Origin: DATLGD01 sp035540755
GTDB lineage: Bacteria > Actinomycetota > Actinomycetes > Mycobacteriales > SCTD01
NCBI GenBank assembly: GCA_035540755.1
Contig: DATLGD010000227.1
Coordinates: forward strand, 1-5,020
Length of the DNA: 5,020 bases
Direction: 5' to 3'
A program made the translations under genes and the position numbers. Positions within the stretch are counted from its first letter, which is position 1. Each line of letters begins with the position of its first letter. The notes under the pieces were generated by a model. It saw only the letters and a list, made by a program, of their open reading frames with translations. It made no database searches and was not told where the DNA came from. Of this stretch, positions 1-5,020 are shown piece by piece.

Positions 1-2
1 CG

Positions 3-536
3 AGCGGCGTGCGGGAGGCCGTCCTGCGGATGGTGCAGCAGGCTCACGAGCTGCGCGACGTCGTCCATGCGAGCCAGAGCGCGCACGACCCGAGCACTGC
101 CCTGCGCCGATTCGTCGTCGCACGCGACCGGTTCTGCGACGGCCCGACCGGCACCGCCGTCCCGGCGGTGCGGGCCGACAAGGACCACGACCGGCCCTGG
201 CCCCACGGTCCGACCGCCGCCTGGAACCTGGTGAGCCGCGCCGCGCGCACGCACCAGCTCAAGCACGCCGGTTGGGTGCCCGTGCGCGACGAGACGGGGA
301 CGACGTGGACGAGCCCTGCGGGGCAGGTCGTGCACACGCCGCGCTTCGACCATCCACCCCCTCCACCGGTGCCCGGCCGTTCGCTGCCGGACCCGGATGA
401 GCTCGCGGAGCGCGACGCTGCGCTGACGCGCGTCCGCGAGTGGCCCGACTCGGGCATCGACGAGGAGCCTGCGGCGCACGACGCCGGCGACACCGGCACG
501 CCCGTGCGCGGATGGGGCGACGAGCCCGCCTTCTGA
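3..536 (+). CDS. DUF222/13E12-type HNH endonuclease-like protein, C-terminal fragment (5' end outside window)
   Basis: The reading frame is open to the left edge, so the GTG at 9 is probably internal and only the C-terminal part is visible. Numbering from that GTG, the pattern LRRFVVARDRFC (32-43), DHDRPWPHGPT (59-69), N73-L74, THQLKH (81-86) and WTSPAG (100-105) follows the HNH module at the end of actinobacterial DUF222 (REP13E12-like) proteins. Candidate HNH residues are H60, N73 and H82. Family members usually carry several zinc-holding cysteines; here only C43 remains, and the usual CRRHH-like segment reads SRAARTH. After residue 112 the tail is Pro-rich and then acidic, probably disordered. 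Family members are presumed nucleases, but their role is poorly known, and this copy may lack zinc or activity. It ends 63 bp before ffh on the same strand, with a candidate promoter between them, so an operon is not required. The family call is fairly secure; the activity is not. Confidence 0.75.
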   Translation, partial: SGVREAVLRMVQQAHELRDVVHASQSAHDPSTALRRFVVARDRFCDGPTGTAVPAVRADKDHDRPWPHGPTAAWNLVSRAARTHQLKHAGWVPVRDETGTTWTSPAGQVVHTPRFDHPPPPPVPGRSLPDPDELAERDAALTRVREWPDSGIDEEPAAHDAGDTGTPVRGWGDEPAF

Positions 537-551
537 CCCGCGAGCCGCGAC

Positions 552-557
552 TAGGCT
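552..557 (+). promoter_or_regulatory. Candidate -10 element of the ffh promoter
   Basis: TAGGCT fits the actinobacterial TANNNT -10 pattern and lies in the 63-bp gap before ffh. A weak -35 candidate, TTCTGA at 531-536, is 15 bp upstream and overlaps the stop codon of the preceding gene. Initiation about 7 bp downstream would give a leader of roughly 36 nt. This is a pattern match only; ffh could also be read from further upstream. Confidence 0.35.
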
Positions 558-591
558 GGCGCGACGCTCCGCCGACTCGCCCGCCACCCGT

Positions 592-595
592 GAGG
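592..595 (+). promoter_or_regulatory. Ribosome binding site of ffh (GAGG)
   Basis: GAGG sits four bases before the ATG at 600. It is a short Shine-Dalgarno match with tight spacing. Together with the conserved Ffh N-terminus (MFDTLSDRL), it supports that ATG as the start. Confidence 0.5.
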
Positions 596-599
596 CCGC

Positions 600-2171
600 A
601 TGTTCGACACCCTGTCCGACCGGCTCGACAAGGTCTTCACCGCGCTGCGCGGCAAGGGCCGGCTCTCCGACGCCGACATCGACGCCACCGCGCGCGAGAT
701 CCGCATCGCCCTGCTCGAGGCCGACGTCGCGCTGCCGGTGGTCAAGGCGCTCATCGCCGCGGTCAAGGAGCGGGCCCGCGGGGCGGAGGTCAGTCAGGCG
801 CTGAACCCGGCGCAGCAGGTCATCAAGATCGTGCACGAGGAGCTCATCGCCGTCCTCGGCGGCGACACCCGGCACCTGCGCTTCGCCAAGACGCCGCCGA
901 CCGTGATCATGCTGGCCGGCCTGCAGGGCGCCGGCAAGACCACCCTCGCCGGCAAGCTCGCGAAGTGGCTCAAGGCGCAGGGCTCCGCGCCGCTGCTCGT
1001 GGCCTGCGACCTCCAGCGCCCGAACGCCGTGCAGCAGCTGCAGGTCGTCGGCGGGCAGGCCGGCGTCGACGTGTGGGCGCCCTACCCCGGGTCCGGTGTC
1101 GGCGACCCGGTCGACGCCGCGCGCTCCGGCGTCGAGCAGGCCCGCCGGATGAACCACGACGTCGTCGTCGTGGACACCGCCGGCCGGCTCGGCATCGACG
1201 CCGAGATGATGCAGCAGGCCGCGGACATCCGGGCCGCCGTGCAGCCCGACGAGGTGCTGTTCGTCGTCGACGCGATGATCGGCCAGGACGCCGTCGTCAC
1301 CGCGCAGGCGTTCCAGGACGGCGTCGGCTTCACCGGCGTCGTGCTCACCAAGCTCGACGGCGACGCGCGTGGTGGCGCGGCCCTGTCGGTGCGGCACCTG
1401 ACCGGGCAGCCGGTGATGTTCGCCAGCACCGGCGAGAAGCTCGGCGACTTCGACGTCTTCCACCCCGAGCGGATGGCCTCGCGCATCCTCGGGATGGGTG
1501 ACGTCCTCACCCTCATCGAGCAGGCGGAGAAGTCGTTCGACGCCGGCACCGCCGAGCGCATGGCGGGCAAGCTCCAGAGCGGCGAGGACTTCGACCTCGA
1601 GGACTTCCTCGAGCAGATGAAGCAGATCAAGAAGATGGGCTCGCTGACCTCGATCCTCGGCATGCTGCCGGGTATGGGCGGCCAGATCAAGGAGGCCTTG
1701 AACCAGGTCGACGACAAGGACCTCGACCGGATCGCCGCGATCATCCAGTCGATGACGCCGCAGGAGCGGCGCACCCCGAAGATCCTCAACGGCTCGCGCC
1801 GCTCCCGGATCGCCAAGGGCTCCGGCGTCACGGTCACCGAGGTCAACAACCTCGTCGACCGGTTCTACGACGCGCAGAAGATGATGAAGCAGATGGGCGG
1901 CATGGCCGGCATGGGGCTGCCGGGCATGGGCGGCGGTGGCCGCAAGGCCAAGCGCCAGCAGGCCAAGCAGGGCAAGAAGGGCAAGAAGGGGCCGGGTCGC
2001 GCGGGCGGGGGACCGGGCAAGAAGCAGACCGTCCTGCCGGCCGCGCAGGACGGCGCGCCGCAGCTCCCGCCGGGGCTGCCGCAGCTCCCGCCCGGCATCT
2101 CGCTCCCGCCCGGCCTCGGCGGGGCGCCGAAGAACGGCCCCGACCCGCTCGGCCTGCGCCGCCCGCGGTAG
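600..2171 (+). CDS. ffh: Signal recognition particle protein Ffh (SRP54 GTPase)
   Basis: Ffh binds 4.5S/SRP RNA, recognises signal sequences and early membrane segments on nascent chains, and delivers ribosomes to FtsY at the membrane by paired GTP hydrolysis. The 523-residue product is complete. The N domain includes ALLEADVAL (37-45). The G domain has the P-loop GLQGAGKTT (107-115), DTAGR (192-196), the guanine-specificity motif TKLD within TKLDGD (250-255), and GEKLGDF (278-284). The M domain has a Met-rich finger-loop region (about 340-365, with GMLPGMGG) and the SRP-RNA-binding GSRRSRIAKGSG (398-409). A second Met/Gly-rich stretch near 430-450 leads into a Lys/Gly-rich and then Pro-rich tail of about 75 residues that is not part of the folded core; long tails are common in actinobacterial Ffh. 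All key GTPase residues are present. The ATG at 600 is preferred because the N domain begins at once and GAGG precedes it. Confidence 0.98.
   Translation: MFDTLSDRLDKVFTALRGKGRLSDADIDATAREIRIALLEADVALPVVKALIAAVKERARGAEVSQALNPAQQVIKIVHEELIAVLGGDTRHLRFAKTPPTVIMLAGLQGAGKTTLAGKLAKWLKAQGSAPLLVACDLQRPNAVQQLQVVGGQAGVDVWAPYPGSGVGDPVDAARSGVEQARRMNHDVVVVDTAGRLGIDAEMMQQAADIRAAVQPDEVLFVVDAMIGQDAVVTAQAFQDGVGFTGVVLTKLDGDARGGAALSVRHLTGQPVMFASTGEKLGDFDVFHPERMASRILGMGDVLTLIEQAEKSFDAGTAERMAGKLQSGEDFDLEDFLEQMKQIKKMGSLTSILGMLPGMGGQIKEALNQVDDKDLDRIAAIIQSMTPQERRTPKILNGSRRSRIAKGSGVTVTEVNNLVDRFYDAQKMMKQMGGMAGMGLPGMGGGGRKAKRQQAKQGKKGKKGPGRAGGGPGKKQTVLPAAQDGAPQLPPGLPQLPPGISLPPGLGGAPKNGPDPLGLRRPR
2061..2120 (+). repeat. 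In-frame tandem repeat in the Ffh tail (QLPPGLP-type)
   Basis: Two 21-bp units (2061-2081 and 2082-2102) and a partial third (2103-2120) encode QLPPGLP, QLPPGIS and LPPGLGG. All share the core CTCCCGCC at the DNA level. The unit keeps the reading frame and lies in the disordered Pro-rich end of Ffh, so it looks like a small coding tandem duplication that has drifted, not a regulatory repeat. Confidence 0.75.
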
Positions 2172-2189
2172 TCGTTCGGCCCGAGGCGC

Positions 2190-2195
2190 GATGAT
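2190..2195 (+). promoter_or_regulatory. Candidate -10 for leaderless transcription of the PhzF-family gene
   Basis: GATGAT ends six bases before the ATG at 2202. In actinobacteria a TANNNT-like box at that distance typically places the transcription start on the start codon itself. The first base is G rather than T, and no clear -35 is visible. No Shine-Dalgarno stands at normal distance from 2202 (the nearest GAGG, 2183-2186, is 15 bases away), which favours a leaderless or coupled start. The 30-bp gap after ffh also allows read-through from ffh. Confidence 0.35.
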
Positions 2196-2201
2196 CGGCC
2201 C

Positions 2202-3035
2202 ATGACACCTCGTCGCTTCAGCCAGGTCGACGTCTTCACGACGACCCCGTACGCCGGCAACCCCGTCGCCGTGGTGCACGACGCCGAGGGTCTCGACGCC
2301 GAGACGATGCAGCGGTTCGCGCACTGGACCAACCTGTCGGAGACGACCTTCCTGCTGCCCGCGCAGCACCCCTCGGCGGACTACCGGCTGCGGATCTTCA
2401 CGCCCGCGGCCGAGCTCCCGTTCGCCGGGCACCCCACGCTGGGAAGCTGCCACGCCTGGCAGCAGGCCGGCGGGCTGCCACGCGACCCGGACCGGGTCGT
2501 GCAGGAGTGCGGCGCCGGTCTGGTGCAGGTGCGACGCACGGACGAGGGCCTGGCGTTCGCCGCCCCGCCTCTCGTGCGATCAGGCCCGGTCGACCCCGAG
2601 CTGGTCGCGCACGTGGCCGACGTGCTGCGCATCGACCAGGACGACATCGCGGACACCCAGTGGGTGGACAACGGACCGGGCTGGCTGGGCGTGCTGCTCC
2701 ACAGCGCCGACGCGGTTCTCGCACTGCGCCCCGGTGCGGTCGACCTCGACGTCGGTGTCGTCGGCCCGCACCCGGCGGGATCGCCCGAGGCCGTGGAGGT
2801 CCGCGCGTTCTTCCGCGTCGGCGACACCACCGTCGAGGACCCGGTCACGGGCAGCCTGAACGCCGCGCTCGCCGGGTGGCTCCTCGGCACCGGCCGGGTC
2901 ACCGCCCCCTACACCGCGCGACAGGGCACCGTCCTCGGCCGGACCGGCCGGGTCCGGGTCGAGCAGGACGACGACGGCACGATCTGGACCGGCGGCGGCA
3001 CGGTGACCTGCATCACCGGTGAGGTCGAGCTCTGA
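2202..3035 (+). CDS. PhzF family isomerase/epimerase-like protein
   Basis: The 277-residue product has the normal length of the PhzF/diaminopimelate-epimerase-like fold, two similar halves with the active site between them. Visible motifs are the N-terminal DVFTTTPYAGNPVAVV (10-25), NLSETTF (44-50) with E47 at the position of the catalytic acid, FAGHPT (74-79) with H77, and EDPVTGSLNAALAGW (212-226) with D213. These correspond to the Glu, His and Asp catalytic residues described for PhzF, so the enzyme is probably active. PhzF itself isomerises dihydrohydroxyanthranilate in phenazine synthesis, but most homologues (YddE-like) have no known substrate, and no phenazine genes are visible here, so no pathway is assigned. 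It lies 30 bp after ffh on the same strand and converges on the MFS gene with an 8-bp gap. The ATG at 2202 puts the conserved F-x-Q-V-D-V-F start at residue 6, as expected for the family. Confidence 0.93.
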   Translation: MTPRRFSQVDVFTTTPYAGNPVAVVHDAEGLDAETMQRFAHWTNLSETTFLLPAQHPSADYRLRIFTPAAELPFAGHPTLGSCHAWQQAGGLPRDPDRVVQECGAGLVQVRRTDEGLAFAAPPLVRSGPVDPELVAHVADVLRIDQDDIADTQWVDNGPGWLGVLLHSADAVLALRPGAVDLDVGVVGPHPAGSPEAVEVRAFFRVGDTTVEDPVTGSLNAALAGWLLGTGRVTAPYTARQGTVLGRTGRVRVEQDDDGTIWTGGGTVTCITGEVEL

Positions 3036-3043
3036 CCGCGCTC

Positions 3044-4288
3044 CTACCGCCGCAGGCCGCGGGCCGACAGCAGCCCTGCCGCGACGCCGAGAGCTGCGGC
3101 ACCGGACGCCACGACCAGCCCCGCACGGGCCCCGCCGGCGGCGGTGACCGCTCCGGTCAGCGCCGAGCCGACGGCGAACGCCCCGAACTTCAGCGACGCG
3201 GCTGTCGTCACGATCTGGGTTCGCATGGCGGCCGGCGAGTGCAGCTCGCGCACGGCGAGCGTCGAGGCCAGCACAGGTCCCTCGAGAATCCCGGCGACGA
3301 AGATCAGGGCGACGGCGACGGGCAGCGCCGGGGCGAGAGCGACCGCCGCCCAGGCGGCGGAGATGCCCACCAGGCATGCGTAGGCGACCCGCATCGGGCC
3401 GGTGCGGGGCGAGCGGGCCGCGACCATCAGCGACCCGGACAGGGCGCCGACGGCGAACACCGAGAACAGCAGCCCGCCGGTGGCCCGGCTGGCGCCGAGG
3501 TCCTCGGCCAGCAGGGGGAAGGCCACCGGCAGCGCCCCGAAGCCGGCGAACGCCAGGGTCGTGGCGACCGTGATCGAGCGCAGCGCCGGCGTCGTCGCGA
3601 GGTGGCGGATGCCCGCCCAGACGGTCCGGAGCAGCGTCGGCGCGGCCGGGTCGGGCGCCGGTGGCGGCATCGGCACCCGCAGCACGGCCAGCAGCGCCAG
3701 CCCGCTGACCGCCGCCGTCGCGGCCACCGCGACCGTCGGGTCGATCAGCCCGGCCAGCCCGCCGGCCAGTGCGGGGCCGGCCACGGCGGCGGTGTTGTAC
3801 GACGTCGCCTCGGCGCCGTAGGCCCGCCGCAGCAGGGCTGGGCGCACCAGCGGGGCGATCAGTCCGGTGAAGCCACCGGTGAGCACGGGCATCGCCAGCC
3901 CGGCCACCAGCGCGAGGCCGACGACGACGGCGCCGGGCGCGCGGCCGGTGACCGCCAGCAGGGCCACCAGCATCGTCAGCAGCAGGACCTGGTTGAGGAC
4001 GAACGCGGAGCGGCGGCGCGCCGTCCGGTCGAGCCACGCGCCGAGCAGCGGCCCGGTGACCAGCGCCGGGAGGGCGAGGGCGCCCACCACCGCCCCGGCC
4101 AGCGCCGGCGAGCCGGTGCGGTCCAGCACGAGCAGGACGAGCGCGACGCGCGCCGCCTCGTTGGCCAGCCGGGCGGTCGTGGACGCCGTGAACAGCGGGG
4201 CCAGGCCGGGGGAGCGCCAGAGCCGCGCAGTGGTCGGGGCCGCGACAGCGGTCGCCGCCTCGGGGGCCGGCGCGGTGGAGGCGGTCAC
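3044..4288 (-). CDS. Major facilitator superfamily (MFS) transporter, probable drug or metabolite exporter
   Basis: The 414-residue product is strongly hydrophobic, with about twelve predicted membrane segments (roughly residues 29-52, 61-82, 95-113, 118-140, 160-182, 185-204, 240-262, 270-290, 300-318, 322-343, 360-380, 388-408). The loop between TM2 and TM3 reads GAWLDRTARRRS (83-94), matching the MFS motif A pattern GxxxDRxxRR. A Pro-rich loop after TM6 (about 206-218) separates the two halves. Length and layout resemble proton-coupled efflux proteins of the MFS_1/MFS_3 (EntS-like) type; the substrate cannot be read from sequence. The frame extends upstream to 4516, but that part is Arg/Pro-rich, not membrane-like, and overlaps rpsP. 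The GTG at 4288, about 28 residues before TM1, is therefore the chosen start. No good Shine-Dalgarno is seen, only AGGG touching the GTG, so the start may be leaderless. The gene is divergent from rpsP and convergent with the PhzF gene. Confidence 0.9.
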   Translation of the reverse strand: MTASTAPAPEAATAVAAPTTARLWRSPGLAPLFTASTTARLANEAARVALVLLVLDRTGSPALAGAVVGALALPALVTGPLLGAWLDRTARRRSAFVLNQVLLLTMLVALLAVTGRAPGAVVVGLALVAGLAMPVLTGGFTGLIAPLVRPALLRRAYGAEATSYNTAAVAGPALAGGLAGLIDPTVAVAATAAVSGLALLAVLRVPMPPPAPDPAAPTLLRTVWAGIRHLATTPALRSITVATTLAFAGFGALPVAFPLLAEDLGASRATGGLLFSVFAVGALSGSLMVAARSPRTGPMRVAYACLVGISAAWAAVALAPALPVAVALIFVAGILEGPVLASTLAVRELHSPAAMRTQIVTTAASLKFGAFAVGSALTGAVTAAGGARAGLVVASGAAALGVAAGLLSARGLRR

Positions 4289-4324
4289 CCTGGGCTCAAC
4301 GCCCGGCGGGCGCGGCGGGCTTCC

Positions 4325-4338
4325 GTGAGGTGCCTCAC
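4325..4338. promoter_or_regulatory. Perfect 14-bp inverted repeat, candidate operator
   Basis: GTGAGG-TG-CCTCAC has two perfect 6-bp arms around a 2-bp centre. It lies 36 bp upstream of the MFS start codon and upstream of the likely rpsP promoter. Its place and symmetry suit binding by a dimeric repressor controlling the exporter, but no regulator gene is visible in the window and chance palindromes are common in GC-rich DNA. Confidence 0.3.
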
Positions 4339-4369
4339 CCGGCCGCCGACGGGCCGCCGCGAGGTCTGG

Positions 4370-4375
4370 CACACT
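4370..4375 (+). promoter_or_regulatory. Candidate -10 element of the rpsP promoter
   Basis: CACACT is the nearest match to TANNNT in the 221-bp divergent region, with a poor -35 candidate GACGGG at 4348-4353 (16-bp spacer). Initiation there would give a leader of roughly 125-130 nt before rpsP. Apart from this, the palindrome at 4325-4338 and some weak inverted repeats, I see nothing definite in 4289-4509, and no small gene. Confidence 0.25.
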
Positions 4376-4493
4376 GTCCGGCGAGCCACCGCCGACCGAC
4401 GGCCCCTCTACCCGTCGCCGGCGTGTCCGCACGAACGCGACCCGGACGCGCACCCCACACGTCCTGCGGGCCGCTTCCCCACGCCGTACGACT

Positions 4494-4497
4494 GGAG
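4494..4497 (+). promoter_or_regulatory. Possible ribosome binding site of rpsP (GGAG)
   Basis: GGAG stands 12 bases before the GTG at 4510, at the long end of usable spacing. The closer GAAGA (4501-4505) is a weaker match. The start itself is fixed by the conserved bS16 N-terminus rather than by this site. Confidence 0.4.
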
Positions 4498-4509
4498 CAC
4501 GAAGACCCC

Positions 4510-5020
4510 GTGGCAACCAAGATCAAGCTCATGCGCCTGGGCAAGATGCGCGCCCCGTACTACCGCATCGTCGTCGCCGACGCGCGCACCAAGCGCGACG
4601 GCCGCGTCATCGAGACGATCGGCAAGTACCACCCGAAGGAGGACCCCTCCTTCATCGAGGTCGACAGCGACCGCGCGCAGTACTGGCTCGGCGTCGGCGC
4701 CCAGCCGACCGACCCCGTCGCCGCCATCTTCCGGGTGACCGGCGACTGGCAGAAGTTCAAGGGCGAGCCGGCCCCGCCGCCCATGCGCGTCGCCGAGCCC
4801 AAGGCCGACAAGAAGGCCGTCTTCGAGGCCGCGGCCAAGGAGGGCCTGGAGGGCGGCGGCGCCGCCACCACGCCGAAGAAGAAGGCCGCCGCCGGCAAGA
4901 AGGCCGACGACGACACCGCGCCCGCCGGCCACGCCGCGCCCCCGGCCGACCAGCCCACGACGGCCACCCCGGCCGCCGCGGACGGCGAGCCGAACCCGCC
5001 GGCCGCCGACGGCCCCAAGG
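4510..5020 (+). CDS. rpsP: 30S ribosomal protein bS16, 3' end outside window
   Basis: bS16 is an assembly protein of the 30S body that contacts 16S rRNA. From the GTG at 4510 the product opens with ATKIKLMRLGKMRAPYYRI (2-20), followed by VVADARTKRDGRVIETIGKYHP (21-42), RAQYWLGVGAQPTDPV (55-70) and TGDWQKFKG (77-85). This is the complete conserved core of about 85 residues. After that comes VFEAAAKEG (104-112), then a low-complexity tail rich in Lys, Ala and Pro with KKK clusters near 123-131. The tail is still open at residue 170, where the window ends. Extended bS16 tails are usual in actinobacteria, but this one already exceeds the roughly 140-160 residues I recall for well-known members. 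No ATG precedes the core, so GTG is the start. In actinobacteria rpsP is normally followed by a KH-domain protein gene, rimM, trmD and rplS; those would lie beyond the right edge. Confidence 0.97.
   Translation, partial: MATKIKLMRLGKMRAPYYRIVVADARTKRDGRVIETIGKYHPKEDPSFIEVDSDRAQYWLGVGAQPTDPVAAIFRVTGDWQKFKGEPAPPPMRVAEPKADKKAVFEAAAKEGLEGGGAATTPKKKAAAGKKADDDTAPAGHAAPPADQPTTATPAAADGEPNPPAADGPK

Noticed and set aside
440..1501. 353-codon + strand frame rich in Arg, Ala and Pro overlapping the upstream gene and ffh
   Set aside because: It is an out-of-frame shadow of GC-rich coding DNA with no domain pattern; ffh in the other frame is unmistakable.
1082..1849. 255-codon - strand frame antisense to ffh
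   Set aside because: Ser/Arg/Thr-rich composition, no family motifs, lies entirely within ffh; such antisense frames are expected at this GC content.
2148..2185. Imperfect stem CTCGGCC / GGCCCGAG around the ffh stop as a terminator
   Set aside because: It has a bulge, a 23-base loop and no T-run, so it is too weak to call.
3023..3037. GGTC/GACC stem at the convergent junction as a bidirectional terminator
   Set aside because: Only four Watson-Crick pairs plus one G-T pair, and no T-run on either strand.
2580..4037. 485-codon - strand frame spanning the PhzF and MFS genes
   Set aside because: It crosses two real genes in the wrong frame, and its Arg/Ala/Gly composition shows neither membrane segments nor motifs.
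4289..4516. N-terminal extension of the MFS protein to an upstream start at 4516
   Set aside because: The added 76 residues are Arg/Pro-rich, unlike MFS N-termini, and would overlap the rpsP start; the GTG at 4288 gives a normal 414-residue transporter.
3239..4738. 499-codon + strand frame antisense to the MFS gene and running into rpsP
   Set aside because: Gln/Arg/Gly-rich shadow frame; it overlaps rpsP out of frame and has no recognisable domain.
4408..5018. Two - strand frames antisense to rpsP
   Set aside because: They oppose the clearly conserved bS16 coding sequence and consist of Ala/Gly/Ser-rich shadow translation.

Overview
The window comes from a very GC-rich genome with strong G/C preference at third codon positions. 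Codon use, the DUF222/HNH-type protein, the long C-terminal tails on Ffh and bS16, and the ffh-to-rpsP linkage all point to an actinobacterium. I cannot fix the genus from sequence alone; a soil-type actinomycete lineage is plausible.

Layout, left to right. (1) 3-536 (+): the C-terminal part of a DUF222/13E12-type HNH protein, cut by the left edge, with most of its structural cysteines missing. (2) 600-2171 (+): ffh, the complete SRP54 GTPase, with a Met-rich M domain and a Lys/Gly-rich then Pro-rich tail built on a short tandem repeat. (3) 2202-3035 (+): a complete PhzF-family isomerase/epimerase-like enzyme of unknown substrate, possibly expressed from its own leaderless promoter. (4) 3044-4288 (-): a complete 12-TM MFS exporter, convergent with the PhzF gene and only 8 bp from it. 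(5) 4289-4509: a divergent intergenic region of 221 bp holding a perfect 14-bp palindrome and the likely promoter and leader of rpsP. (6) 4510-5020 (+): rpsP (bS16), starting at GTG, with a long Lys/Ala/Pro-rich tail and still open at the right edge.

Functionally, ffh (co-translational membrane targeting) and rpsP (30S subunit) are housekeeping genes that commonly lie close together in actinobacteria. Here a two-gene convergent accessory pair, an enzyme and an exporter, sits between them. I see no mobile element, CRISPR array, tRNA or rRNA gene, and no convincing undescribed system. The items worth a second look are modest: the cysteine-depleted HNH domain, the Ffh tail repeat, the accessory pair inside a conserved housekeeping block, the divergent-region palindrome, and the start context of the PhzF gene.
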